Source: Amoebidium appalachense
Lineage: Eukaryota; Ichthyosporea
Direction of reading: 5' to 3'
Assembly: GCA_963693365.1 (NCBI GenBank)
Contig: CAVNZM010000007.1
Span: 7,812,001 to 7,876,000 of the forward strand
Length of the DNA: 64,000 nucleotides
The notes beneath the pieces are model-generated. The model ran no database searches and was not told the origin of the DNA. It saw only the letters and a list, made by a program, of their open reading frames with translations. The position numbers were made by a program, and so were the translations under genes. This document shows positions 1 to 29,217 of this stretch, piece by piece. How positions within the stretch are numbered: the first letter of the stretch is position 1; the number at the start of each line of letters is the position of its first letter.

Positions 1-312
1 GGGGGGGGTGGGGGGGGGTAAATCTACTAGTATACGTCATTCACTCGTTGCTATGATGCTACGCAAACCAGGTCACAAAAAAAAGGGGGGGGGGGGGGGG
101 GAGCGGATGTAAAGCCAATATGTGAGACCAAGAAGTAGCATACACACACCATTTTGGATAAGAACGAAGAGAGTGTACATGTACGCTAGAGCTGCGGATT
201 GATTCCTAGCGAGAAATTGATTCCTATCTGATCCTCGTCATAAACACACAACCACACACACACCCTCTACCCTACACTTACACACACACACACACACACG
301 CACACACGCGCG

Positions 313-379
<67 letters not shown>

Positions 380-405
380 CCACACACACACCCACACACC
401 ACCAC

Positions 406-450
<45 letters not shown>

Positions 451-559
451 TACAACATCCACCACCACCATCACCACTACACACACACACACTATACCAA
501 CATTTTCTTCCCGATTCTTCTCGATCCTTCCCGGTTCTTCAGGGTTCCAGAAGGTTCGA
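1..559. repeat. Gene-free 3' flank of SYS1: (CA)n, poly(A), poly(G)
   Basis: No coding exon is visible. The stretch holds short poly(G) runs at 1-18 and 89-101, a (CA)n tract with an alternating CG core at about 282-376, a poly(A) run at 407-436 and more CA repeat to 492. It lies downstream of the SYS1 stop codon and probably contains its 3' UTR; I see no clear poly(A) signal. Confidence 0.6.
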
Positions 560-4625
<4,066 letters not shown>

Positions 4626-6155
4626 GGTGCTAGGGAGCTCAGTGAGCTTTGCAGAAATGGAATTAAAGAAAAGGCTACACTAAAGCAAAAGTGTAGCTAA
4701 GTATATATAGACGGATAACCAGTTTGATCGTCCAGAAAGTGTAAGGTAGAAAATGCTTGAATATGCCCCAAGCCGGGAAGTGGACTCCGGGAGTAAGTAA
4801 GGAAACTTGGCAACAGTGCAGCATAGACTCTTAGAGAATAGTCTGCAATTTTGCGTCTCAATCTATATAGTGTCAGGATTTGTCGCCTGCAAATGTAACG
4901 TAAAAGGCAGATGGTATGTGGTATTGACTCTTCACCTCTTGGATGGATTACATCATCCTTTCGCACCGACCCACACATTGTTACCACACACGAAAATCTT
5001 CGCCATCACCGGCATGTTCAACGCTTTCCTCTCAGGTTTAATTTTATTGCAGCAATAGTAGCAAAGAATAAGAGAGAAACAAAGAAAAGGTGTGTCCTGT
5101 TCCCCTGTGCTCTTCCAATTCATTCACCTTCCACCTCCCTCCCTCCCTCCCTCTCTCCCACTCTCTCCCTCCCTCTCCGTCTCCCTCCCCCCCTCCCTCC
5201 CTCCCTCCCTCATGATCCCCCACTCGCTTGTTTTTTTATGAAACACGAATTCTTGTTACAAGTGCATCTTTGACTTTTTTTTGTTCTTTTTACGAGCAAT
5301 CGTTGCTCGCTAAACGCCGACCCAACCTATTTCGCTTTCTCCATTGGTGCATGATGACCATGATCATGCACCGGTTTTCCATGCCCCAGCCAACCGTCTT
5401 TACCAATGGGTTTGAGCGCATGGTCATTTTTTTTTACATTTAGGATGAATTTAACACAAACATTCCTCGGTATATATATTCGAGATCTAGTGCCGAAACA
5501 ACGTGTGATCATGAAGCCTGTGTTTATGTGGCTCAACCAAGCACACAGCTTTGCCTGTTAAAATAGAAAAGAGAAGGGGGATGGGGGAGTGGGGGGGGGG
5601 GGGGGGAGGGAGGAGGAAGTGGGGTTAAGGGGGGAGGGGGCGGGCAGGTGAAGGGGGAGAAGATGTATGTGGGGAGACACCAAGGAAATGATTGCATTGG
5701 TTTGGTGGGGAAGGGGGGGAGGCCGTTTGGGGTTGGGAGGGGACGACGAGGAGGGGAGGGGGTGGAGGGGGGGGGGGGGGGGGGGGGGGGGGAGGGAGGG
5801 AGGGAGGATACATGTAATGAAGTGGGTAGGAGTCGTCAGGGAGGGGGGTGGTTAGGTAGATATAATCGGTTGTATTGTTGATACATGAACAATTTGGAGA
5901 GCCAAGGCGCCGATCAGAAATGTTGTTTGGCCATGAGAAATTACTGATGGCTAGGAAGACGAGGGGGTGCTTTGATGCAAGTGAAGAATATGAGTCCCCC
6001 CCCCCCCCCCCTCCCCTCCTCCCCCCCCCCCCCCCCCCCTCTTCTCTCTCCGACCCCTTTCCCCCATCTTTGTGTGTGACGTGACCCCTGTTGGCACTAA
6101 AGAAACACGACAAATTTCATACTACTACTAATTTTTTTCTAAGTTGTTGTTGTGC

Positions 6156-6241
<86 letters not shown>

Positions 6242-6774
6242 CTGTGTGTGGCCTGTGTGTGTGTGTGTGCCTGTGTGTGTGCCTGTGTGTGTGTAGGCCA
6301 TGACATGTATATGGTGTTTGGGGCGGTAGTTAACTCTCTTCTGGGAAGGCGAGCATGTTATTATTATTCTAGACAGGCAAGCTTTTTGTCCTATGCTGGT
6401 GTAGTTAGAACCGCCCGGTCGACTATTCAGGCAGTTGTATTTCACAGGCTTCAAATAGTGGACATAAATTGCCCTGACTCTGCTCGCAGAGCGTATGGTC
6501 GTGCCCCTCCCCCCCCCCCCCCCCTCCCCCCCTCCCCTCCCCCTCCCCCCAACACACACATGCACACAAAAAAATCTGACTAAACTATATACCTATCTAC
6601 ATATGTGTCCGTCTTTTTTTCTTTGTTTCCGTCTGTCGATTCATGCATCTATCTATCACTTGCTGGCCGGGGAGACGGGCGAGGTGAGGGGTTTTGGCTG
6701 AACCATGCTGTTTTTATTGTAAAGAGACTGACATTGCACCACTGCAGCGTGCTTTCGCGTAAACGACGTTTATC
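4626..6774. promoter_or_regulatory. 2.1 kb divergent intergenic region between SYS1 and the Sgf11-like gene
   Basis: The two genes start head to head here, so the region should hold both promoters. The first kilobase (4626-5570) is low in repeats and AT-rich. From 5575 on there are poly(G) (5590-5606, 5768-5792), poly(C) (5998-6040), a (GT)n tract (6160-6240) and C-rich runs near 6510. I see no convincing TATA box and no exon. Confidence 0.5.
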
Positions 6775-18042
<11,268 letters not shown>

Positions 18043-18599
18043 ACCAACTTATGAATAGTACTATCATTAGGGGTGGTAGATATGAGCTGTGGCGCGCGTT
18101 ACCTGCGAGGTTTTATGTTTACCAGATATGCGAATGTGGGGGAGGAAGGGAGGCGGGGTGGAGGGGGGGGGGGGGCTATGCAATGAAGGAGCGGGAGGGA
18201 AGTTGAGTGTTAACACCATATAGGGGTTGATTACAGACATTTATTGAATAACATATTGATCACCTATCAGCCATTCTCACCCGCTATTGGTTTCCTCGTA
18301 GTCTGGCTTGACAGCACTTCTACATAATAATATTCCACCGTGGCCTCGATGATTGACAAAAACATACAGTCTGTGTTGTTTTTCCTGTACATATGAACTT
18401 CTTCTTGTGCGGCTGTGCGGAGTCACTGGGCACGTGTGGGCGGGACCATCAGAAAAACTGAATGTAATTCACGTAATTACATGAATTGAACTACAGATCT
18501 ATATCCCTATCCCCTGATTACGTAAAAACTATGTATCTATATATCCCCGGGTCCGGCCATACGGAGTTTTAGGTGGTGCCGCCAACAGGGGCATGGATC

Positions 18600-19496
18600 A
18601 TGACAATGTACCGGAGTTGGTCAAAGTTTGACGACCATTCAGTTGCAAGTTCTCTTGAGCGGTGTGTATTCAAATGTGTTAATGAAGGGGATCCGAAGTG
18701 GTGGGTGGGTGGCGGCGGAGGCAAAGTGATTGTGAGCATACAGTATTGTGTGTTTGGGGGGGCAGAGTGGGGGGAGGGGGGAGGGGGGAGCACTATGATA
18801 ATCGGTACGCATGCAACACAATGCCAGTGATCTAATGATTTGAGAACCATACACAGTTTCAACTATTGTGGGAATGTGGTTGTGTTCACACAAACTGTAT
18901 GCACATGCAATGTCTGTTCGTGTGCACACATACTAAGGTGCAAGAGTTCGATCCTTTGCTAATATATGTAGCCCCCCTCCTCCTCCCCCCCCCCCCCCTC
19001 TATCCGTCCATCCCCCCCGTGACCGCAGCCATGCATGGTCGCTGGTCGACGTGGAAGGCAATAAAGCATTCAAATACTAAACAGAGAAGTAGCAGCAAAA
19101 GTATAGTATGCTGGTACGGTTGTGTGACGTGTGCTTCGAGTGTGTGTCCGGACCCACACTAAATATATATCCGAACTGAAGTTTTTCCGGCTTAGACTAC
19201 ATTCCTCCAGGCATGCAACATAAGTGTCTCTAGCTGTGGACCGCAGAATTTCAATACAGGATGAACCTTTCGCATCCTGCTCACCCCCCCCCCCCCCCCC
19301 CCCCCCCCCCCATCCCCCCCCCACACACACCACCGTTACAACACACGTGCACAAACGCACATGCACACAAATCCCCACCCTCCCCCTCCTCTCCCCCCTC
19401 CCCTCCCCCCACCCACCCATCCAACCCCACCCACACCCACCCCCACCCCCACCCCCACACAAACTCACACACAAAACGAAAAAGGTAAGGAGGCCT

Positions 19497-19533
<37 letters not shown>

Positions 19534-19802
19534 CCTCCTCTCCCGGGGGCCGCGGCAGAACCCGCTCACATACACACAGTACAAGGTCACATACGGTAAC
19601 GTCAGTCCCCTTTACCACAAGGCTAAACCTTTCATTGTCTCTTATCTGTACATGAGCTCTAAAGGTGCCCCCCGCTTCCCCCCTCCCCTCGCCCCCCCCT
19701 CCCCCCTTCCCCAGGGAGGCGTCTGTTTTGCCTGCCAGATTTGAATCTAAAGAAGAACTTGAGAAAATTGTGCGGAGTGTAGCAGCACAGTGGCGGAGCC
19801 AG
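18600..19802 (+). CDS. Unidentified gene, partial; coding-looking exons only
   Basis: I do not recognise this protein. Seen: an ATG at 18600 opens 35 codons (MTMYRSWSKFDDHSVASSLE onward) to a possible donor near 18701-18705. Exon 19559-19647 (begins NPLTYTQYKVTYGNVSPLYH) and exon 19715-19802 (PARFESKEELEKIVRSVAAQ) have good acceptors (GGCAG/AA, CCCCAG/GG), donors (CT/GTACAT, CCAG/GTGTGT) and join in phase, giving 59 residues with a charged amphipathic helix. How the first block connects, and whether an exon near 19029-19118 belongs, is unresolved; no 3' end was found. Codon content and splice phase support coding on this strand and not the reverse. Function unknown. Confidence 0.35.
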
Positions 19803-19823
19803 GTGTGTGTGCATGTGTGTGTG

Positions 19824-19879
<56 letters not shown>

Positions 19880-19924
19880 CGCGCGCGTGTTGCACGCGCA
19901 CACGTGTTTTGAGGGGGGGGGGGG

Positions 19925-20071
19925 GGAGAAGAACGTTTTAGAGGGTATGAAGTACACATTTTTGGCAGACAACACAACGCGGAGTGCAAAGCATACAACG
20001 AGTATGCATGAAAAGAAAAGCCCAATCCTTAGGGGACCCCCAAGTCATCCACAGTACCCGCGTTTCGACGG

Positions 20072-20075
<4 letters not shown>
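19925..20075 (-). mobile_element. 3' copy of the poly(C)-tailed repeat, minus strand
   Basis: The reverse complement reads GGTACTGTGGATGACTTGG-like, then GGATTGGGCTTTTC, ATGCATACTCGTTG and TGTACTTCATACCC before a C run (G at 19913-19926 on the plus strand). It would be antisense to the uncertain gene at 18.6-19.8 kb. Confidence 0.7.
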
Positions 20076-21176
<1,101 letters not shown>

Positions 21177-21404
21177 TCACTTGTCCTTTTTCGCTTCGAC
21201 AGCCTCAGCAGCCTCCTTCTCCGCCTTCTCCTTCTTCACAGCCGCCTCCTTTTTATCCAGCTCGTCCAGTTTGGGCAGAATGAAGTATAGGGCAATGAGA
21301 ATGGCAATCCACGAAACGATGAAAACCTTGAACTGGCCATAAACACGTTCGTTGCTCTGGATGGCAGTCCAGGCAGCCTGCACTTTCTCAACTATGACGT
21401 CCAT
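21177..21404 (-). CDS. Small single-pass membrane protein, 75 residues
   Basis: I cannot name this gene. Seen: a complete intronless ORF with ATG at 21404 and TGA at 21177-21179. Residues 1-24 are polar (MDVIVEKVQAAWTAIQSNER). A hydrophobic helix of about 20 residues follows (FIVSWIAILIALYFILP). The C-terminal 30 residues are almost only Lys, Glu and Ala (DELDKKEAAVKKEKAEKEAA), a highly charged helix that could be a coiled coil. There is no signal-peptide pattern; the helix acts more like a membrane anchor. The GC-rich codons contrast with AT-rich flanks, supporting real coding. The layout resembles small organelle or ER membrane complex subunits, but that is inference. It is isolated, with about 5 kb of intergenic DNA upstream. 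Confidence 0.6.
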   Translation of the reverse strand: MDVIVEKVQAAWTAIQSNERVYGQFKVFIVSWIAILIALYFILPKLDELDKKEAAVKKEKAEKEAAEAVEAKKDK

Positions 21405-23275
21405 TGTGATGTTGGCTGCGTATAGTGGGTATTAATGGCACTTCAAGGCTGTTGTATTTATTATTATTGCCTTTTCGTTTTTCTTTCTGTTTCAATTCTT
21501 TGTTTTCACTTTGAGCATGCATGAGCATGTTGAACCTGCCACCCGGGGAGCGTAGCCCGCCATTTTTCTTGCCAAGTCAGAGTCAAGCTTGTCCTGGGAA
21601 CGCAGAAGCCAACAGATCCCGATAAGCTCCGATCAGATCTAAAGGGAGAATTTGATTGGATAAAAAGCAGAAGCAGCCGAGGCTCAGACCGTCAGGCGGC
21701 GGGCCACCTCTCCCCACCCTGCCCCCCCTACCACCTACTGAGGCGGTGTCTCCTTTCCTTTTTTTTTTTGTTTTTTTTTTTTTACTTAAAGCCGCCTGAG
21801 TAGATGTTAAACGTCGCACGTGCGGCAACACGTCAGTACGTGTTAGCCTCCCCCCCCAACAACAACCCAACAAGAAGCTGCCGAACCAGCAGCACGTGGC
21901 ATGCATCAATTTTATGCATCAGACGGTGGTGGTTGTACATCATGATTGTGCCACATGCACGTCGTTTTTGTCCCCAATCAGTTACCGTTACGACTCCACC
22001 CACCCCTCCCACCCACCGGTACCCCTCCCTCGGGTCTTCCCTCAACCTTCAGCGGTAAACAAGCTGAGCTAGCGGCACGTAGTATGTACACATGAACTAA
22101 CGTAACGCACATTCAGCTATTACAATAGTGTGGCTGTCACGTGCTGGGCAAGACGTAAGTGTGCAAAATAAACCGTCCAAAATGTACATGTACGGGTACA
22201 CCGGTGTACACCTGTGCATGTTGGGGCTCAGCTTGAAGATGTCCTTATTTTGTCTAGAGCCAATATTTTTATTAGACCGACGTAGGTCTGTCTCTCCTTG
22301 CAGAAGGGGTTCCCACCTACAAGTTGGTCTCCTGGTATATGACCCTCTATACAACTTATAAATCAGCATGCGGGCAAGTTAAGACAATAGTAGTTGTTGT
22401 CACCTGTGATGTCTTGATATATATGCGTATATTCCAGTAATAGCAGTAGATAAACACACTGCCAACATGTTCCTGGTTACAGTCAGCCTACATGCTCGAA
22501 TATGATCCTTGCCAACGGTGTGGGGGTTTGTGTTCTGGCAGCGACACAAACACACGCCTCTCTCACACTGCACCAGTGTTGAGCTCCACAAGTAGTTATT
22601 TTTAGTGGGCCTTTCCTCCGAGTTTTGATCGCGGAGACCAGTTGTAGCAAGATTGAAATATCCTAACCAGGTTTTATTTTTGCCCTGATAATCACTACAT
22701 GCTGTGATCATTTCAAACCGTGTCATGTCATATTCATGTTCACACGCACACACACACACGCACATACACGCGCGCGCGCACACACACACACGCGCGCGCA
22801 CACACACACGCGCGCGCGCACACACCACACGCAGACACACGTACCACACGCACACACACGTGCGCGCGCATACACACACACACACACATGCACATGCACA
22901 TGCACATGCACACACACACACACACACACATACATGCACACGCACATGCACCTACACATATACACATGACACATACACATACAACTAGTTGCCCCTGTAC
23001 ATATGGCGGAGCTTGCGAATCGAGGTGGGAAACTACTAGGATAGGTATGATATGTCATGAATTCTAGAATTTTTTTTTCCCACCTTGCGAAAATCATGTC
23101 AGGTGGAGTTAGGGCATTTTATGTCATACAATAGCCTGTCCAATCATATTGATCTGTGACACAAGAGGTATTTGCTTCCGATGGTTGATTGGTCCATGTG
23201 TTTGATTGGCTTCAAGCGTATAAAGAGACCTCGGCACTGGCAGTGACTGGTCCAATGCATTACACACACGCTCAC

Positions 23276-23625
23276 GGTTCGGTTCGGTTCGGTTCGACGT
23301 CCCAAACCGCAGTCTGAGCAGTTGGCGGTGTGGGCCGTGGCCGGAGAGATTTGGTCAGGCCGGGCCGGGGGAGGGGGCCGGAGGGGGAACGAGTAGAACA
23401 AGTTCGGGCGGGGAACTCACACCATCGTTCACTCCCCGTCGAAAACGGCTCTCCAAAAACACTAACCACACACGCACAGGCACCCACACACACTTCTACA
23501 TGTGCACAGGTAAACCCTCAGGGACACCTGCATGGCTCGACCGGTTTGAACCGACTCGCAGCGGCTCGGTTCGGTTCGACAACGCTAACCGCGGTCTGGC
23601 AGTTTGGACCGAAACGTTTTTGGAT
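23276..23625. repeat. Two related GGTTCGGTTC-containing blocks
   Basis: Blocks at about 23276-23335 and 23563-23612 both begin with repeated CGGTT(C) units, then GAC, then an AACCGC(A/G)GTCTG core and a CAGTT(T/G)G motif. They are about 290 bp apart in direct orientation, in the otherwise AT-rich intergenic region. Confidence 0.6.
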
Positions 23626-24085
23626 TGCACTGGTCAAAGTCGATGGCTGCCGTTGATTGGCCTATGGCTGTTGAGCTTATCCTCGTTATCACCTAATTAG
23701 TGCTACGATTGGTTAGATCTATTCCAAGAATGTTAGAAAGTGTATAAACGTTTAGCTATTGGTTACATATCATGTAAAGCGAATCCGCCTTCTTTCACAT
23801 ACCGCATTCCACCCAGCATGCCATCGGTCGAGGGGAATTGTAACCCTGCTAACTCACCTCATCGTTTTGGGTGGAATGCGGGTGCCACCGGGTGGAATGC
23901 GGCTAAAAAAAAAGCCATAAAAGCAACGTGGCAAAGTAGAATGGTGCCTCTATTGTTTAGAAGTGACCAATCATATCGCCTGTTTACATAAATCCCTGGA
24001 GCATTAACGGGTAACGTTGAGGACCTAGTAGTTTCCCACCTGCTTCGCAACATGTGCAAACCTAGACCCGGCTAGGGTATCACGG

Positions 24086-25200
24086 TGATATTCAGGGGTG
24101 TCCTGGATACCTGATATATCTCGTGATAATCAGGTCCAGCTTGGGATGTATCCCGTGATATTCAGGGAGGGGGCGCAAAAAGATATACCTTTTGGTATCC
24201 ACCGAAGTGTGATATATCCTGGGCCAAGGAGCAAGATATATCCGGGCCTTTTTGTTTATGTTATCTATATGAAATGGCCACGTGGGGGACCTTACGGGCG
24301 AGATTTGATCTTGGTGAACTTCAAACGACCAATGTTGGCAAACAGATTATTTCCAAAATCATTGTCCTAGCCATAAATGGGTAATTTTAACGGGAATTAG
24401 CCAATTATGCACCACTTGCACCTCCCCAGGGAGCAAACATTTCTCAAACAACATAAAGCGGCAATGAGTTATAGTATTGATTTTAAATTTATACATGATG
24501 AAGCTGAGGCAAAGCCTATGGTTGTACAATAAGGTGCATGAACAAGTACATATGCCGCATAGTGAACTTTGATATGCAATGTATCAGCGTGTTCATGTAG
24601 TATACGCACATAGCATGCATAGGCATATGCCATGGCCAGTTCAACACCAGCTCATCCGCATCCTCAGCGCTGATGCGGCATGCACATAAATTTGGCCGGC
24701 CACATACAAATACTAATGGCTTAGCTTTGTAAAAGCAGATTTATACATTGCCTAAGTTCTGTAAAAGGGACTCACAACAGAAAGGTATATTTGGGCGTAT
24801 ACTCTGCCTTTGGTGAGAGATATACGTACGATAGGTTTGTTCAAAAGGCTAATTTGGCCGGGATACTTGTGTATGATATGATAATCAGGGGCTTGACGGG
24901 ATACTTTTGATTTATCTTTTGATATTCACGACGTTTTCGGGATATGTTGTAATGATACTCACCTGTTACTGGATAACTCGTGAAGTTTTAGTCGAATAAA
25001 TCCAGTCAAAAGAATAAAAAGTTTTTATTGTCTTCTCAGTATGCCGTGCATACTTGCATATCTTTCCGTCGAATAAATCCAGTCAAAAGAAAAAAAATGA
25101 TACTCTCTCAGAAAAAAAGAGATATTCAGGGGGCTCAGGCGATATTTTCGTGATATATCCCGGTTGATACTCAGGGCTAAAAACAGGATATTTTCATAAG
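24086..25200. repeat. Degenerate GATATATCC / GATATTCAGG motif array
   Basis: Motifs such as GTGATATTCAGGG, CTGATATATC, GTGATAATCAGG, GATATATCCTGGG and GATATATCCGGG recur every 20-40 bp at 24086-24250, and again at 24855-25190 (GATAATCAGGGG, GATATTCAGGGG, GATATATCCCGG). Inside the second part a 24-bp sequence is exactly repeated at 24991-25014 and 25068-25091. Confidence 0.6.
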
Positions 25201-26486
25201 GGCTGGCGCATCTTCGACCCTCCACTCCACCCATTGCGAGGCTTACCCCATGCAGGAAGAATCATTGGGCAGAAAAATTATTTGAATCATTTTCGATTGG
25301 TTGCTTGGCAGGAATAGATGTCTCACCTATACTACTGTTGTGGGGTGTGTGTAGACGATGGCGACGAAACTTTTTCACCAAAAATCCGGTCAAGGTAATA
25401 TTCAAAAATATTTTCGAGTTTCGTTTCTCAGCGTAACTGAAACAACGCACTCCTTCATATTAGATTAAAACTAATACTGGCTTGACACTGCTTTAATTTC
25501 TTTCTCCTCGTAGTGTGAAATACCTAAACACATAACATGAGAGCTGAAAGAGGTTTATAATATTCGCTTGAAATTTCTCAACACTAACTAACAGAGAGTT
25601 TTGGGAGGCCCGAGCAACGTTCCTATCAGTGTCAGATAGATCGGGGGCATTTGGTAATCCTAGGAGCAAGAATTTGAAATGTTGCTCTATAATTTGCCCG
25701 GGCATTGCAATTTAAGACAATTGCTTTGAGCTCAGCTCAAGTCTTCGTAAACTTTGTAAAATAGGTCTTAGGTCGAACTTCTATATATTTCTATTCATCT
25801 AAATACTGCAAAAATGGTGATTACACTGATTAATCAAATTGATTTATGATAATGGTGACACACGGCCCCTTGGAAGTTCCGGAACTCGGAAAATAAAATA
25901 AGGCTACAAATTGTTTTTTGTAGGGTTCAAATGGCAATTCGAAGGCCCAGCATGGATTCTAGGGTGTCAAAAACCTTGCCATATATGGAGATTGCTAAAA
26001 GCACTGAAAAGAAGTGGGAAAGCGAAAAAGCAAATATTCGGTGAAAAAGGTGAATACAATCCCTTATCACAATAACCCTAATGGGTCTTACACACCTGCC
26101 GCAGCCAATATTTTTCTTAGGTAATGCACGATATAGATTTCTGGTATACTGTTTAAATTGGGGATAAATGTTGTTGTGACTCACAATATAATCATATTAT
26201 TCCGAAACGATAGGTGTTTCGTAGGAGAACCAAAACCGGAATATGAAACAAAGGTAAGCGTTTTTTAACCGGTAACTGAAATCAGAAATCTATCTATTTG
26301 CCAATCAGATGCTAGCAAAGAACTCAATCTCCTGAATCGGCGAAAAGCCGCAACAACGTCAGAAGAAAAACACACCCGGACAACTCGCTCTGTGTCACTT
26401 TCTCCTGATCTGTTTATTTTCACACGTCCCCACTATTTTTCCACCTAAACCACTAGAAGATTATCTGAGGCTGAAAGGTGTACAAA

Positions 26487-28586
26487 ATGGAGTCCGCCTC
26501 ACCCGTTGCTGCGGCAGCGCCGTCCCCAACCGGGGCGGTACCCCCCGTCCCCTCATCCCCCAGTGGCTCTATGGCGACTGCCCCCGCCGTGCCCGCCCCG
26601 GGCCCTGCTCCCATGGCAGCCCCCGGTTCGACTATGGGCGGTGCCGGGATTCTCCCCTCTTCCACTATGAAGAAGGTGATCAATAACGCTACAGTGGAGG
26701 AAGATTGTGACACCATCTACAAGGCAGTCAAGGGCATTGGCACCAATGAGAGTGCCCTCATTCGTGTGATCTGCCACCGCGACCACGAGACCCTTATGTT
26801 GGTGCGCGAACTCTACTTCACGAAGTACAAGCGCGACCTCGCGCGCCACATTGCCGACGACACCTCGTTTAATTTCAAGCAGATTTTGGTTGGTTTGACC
26901 ACCCCGAGGCTTGAATGGATTGCACAGGAGCTGAAATGGGCTGTGAAGGGCCTGGGTACGGCCGAGGGTGCTATCATGGACTGTGTGGCCTTCCTCACCA
27001 ACGAACAGCTGAAACAGGTCAAGGCTTTCTACCATGAAAAGTAAGGAAACTAACGTATATCCTTTATTCTTTCCTTCCCCTTCCCTCACTACTGCACTAT
27101 TCCCCAGCCCTACACGTGCCTGAGGCCTGTGCTCTAGCAAAGAACGAAAGAAAAACTATGGTTCATATTCAGCCGTTCCTCCAACCAACTGATACCCCAC
27201 CCCCTGTTGTCTGTGCAGTACCCAGCACCTTCATGCTTTGGCCTCTCTTTGCATTTCAAACCATTGGGAAAAAACACAGGGAGGCAGCTTGGTTTGTGGC
27301 CATGGTTTGAAATGCGTGTGTATGCGTCTCTGAAGGTGTGTGTGTGTGTGTGGCCATGGAGGGAAGGGGGGGAGGGGGGGGGGGGGGGACGGGGGGGGAA
27401 AGGTGGGTAGAAGTATATAAAACAGAGGTAGCATAAGAAGAGGGATGTGACTCCTTTGCGGCAAGACGCAGAGGCATCCACAGACACACACACACACACA
27501 CACACGGGGGCTCTTCTTCTTAATCTTTATCCACTGTGACAATAACACCACAGCAGCAACTTAGAAGTCATATTTGGACTCCGTGTTTTCTTCGGCTTCT
27601 AAAAGTCTTTACAGCTTCTACCGATAAGCTTCCTGCCCCCTTTACCCCCGTCCCCTCCAAGCTCTTATGCTACCTCAGTTTTATGTACTTCTACCAAGGC
27701 CTTCTAACTAGCCCTCCATGTAGGAGGCCTTGACTTCTACCCCCCTCCTTCCCCCCCCCCCCCCTCCCCCCCTCTCTCTCTCCTTCTCCCCGGCCCTTCC
27801 CCCCCGTCCCCCCTACCCCCCCCCCCCCCCTTTGGAGCGTCGTATATACGCGGGCTAAGGGGTCGAAACTCAGACGCAATTGATGACTTGGGCCCTCCCT
27901 GAGGATGGGCTCTGCTTATGACGCATACTGTGCGCATGGCTGATGCTGCATAGTTGAATGTTTGCCTTTGCATGTGTCCTGCACCATGCTTCTCATCGTG
28001 TATGCGTACTTCGTACTGTGTTCCGCATTCAAACCCCCCCCCCCCCTTTCCCCCCTTCCCCCGCCGCCTGCTCCTTCGGCCACACACAGTCACACAGACA
28101 CACCTCCAGAAACACGTATACACACAGATGGATTCCTTCTCCACACAGATGGATTCCTTCTCCCTATACGTAGCTTATGCTGCCATTCTTCCCATCACCC
28201 TGAACACCCTCCCACTCACACCTCCGTTCTTTTTTACCTCACTTAGGTACAAGAAGACCCTTGAGGAGGCCATTGGTGGGGACACTTCCGGTAACTTCAA
28301 GCAGCTGGTGCTGACCATCCTGCGGTGCGACCGTGATGAGACGGACGCCAACATTGCGCAAGCAGAGGCCGATTCCGAAGAGCTTTACAAGAAGGGAGAG
28401 GGGCGATGGGGCACGGACATCAACTTCTTCATCAGCATTCTGACCAAGAGCAGCCGCAACCACATTGTCGAGATGGACAAGTTCTACTTGGCCAAGCACA
28501 AGCGCAGCCTGCGCCAGGCCGTCAATGCCGAAACCTCGGGTGACTTCCGCCGTGGCCTCAAGGTACAGAACCACCCCCTCTCCTCT

Positions 28587-28629
<43 letters not shown>

Positions 28630-28934
28630 CGAGACGCAACCACACGTGCACACACTCTCCCTATCTCTCGTCTTCTCTCCCTCCTCGGGGCACAAACACC
28701 TTCCCCTTGGCTTCCCCTATCCCCAGGTCTCTTATATGGTGTAGATGCGCAAGTGGCAGCCCATTCCTCGCCGCAGCAGGCATTCACTCACTCGCTTTAC
28801 TGTTTGGTGACCTGAGCGACCCCGAGGATGCCTAAGCTAAGAGCATGATGGTTGTCATATGAAACAAAGAATTGGGCAGTGGTGAGTTTGCTGAAGGAAT
28901 ACTGATTGCCTTAGGAGTTACATTATCCCCGGGG

Positions 28935-28986
<52 letters not shown>

Positions 28987-29171
28987 CGACCTCACACACT
29001 CTTGTTGTATTTGCATGTCTCTATATTTGGTACCGTACTTTTCCTTGTGTACCTTTTTGCACCTCATGACGTCATTCTAACCCTTCCTCCTTCCCCCGAC
29101 CCCCCCATCTCCCAAACCCCACCCCCACCCTTTACACGCACACACACAATATACACACCAACCCACACGCG

Positions 29172-29217
<46 letters not shown>

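Larger units (their letters stand above)
21405..26486. other. 5 kb AT-rich intergenic region between the small membrane-protein gene and annexin
   Basis: No ORF here has coding character. It contains a CA-rich, CG-interrupted patch (22740-22985), a pair of related GGTTCGGTTC blocks (23.3 and 23.6 kb), a stretch rich in GATATATCC/GATATTCAGG motifs (24.1-25.2 kb) and several GATTGGCT/AGCCAATC-like motifs. Unlike the introns it has almost no G or C homopolymers. The annexin promoter should lie at its right end; no TATA box is evident there. Confidence 0.55.

Noticed and set aside
18941-18975. Possible second tRNA near GAGTTCGATCC
   Set aside because: Only a B-box-like string; no acceptor, D or anticodon stem can be formed.
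19070-19975. 301-codon minus-strand ORF
   Set aside because: Mostly poly(C)/GT translation; its non-repetitive parts are antisense to better-supported plus-strand exons.
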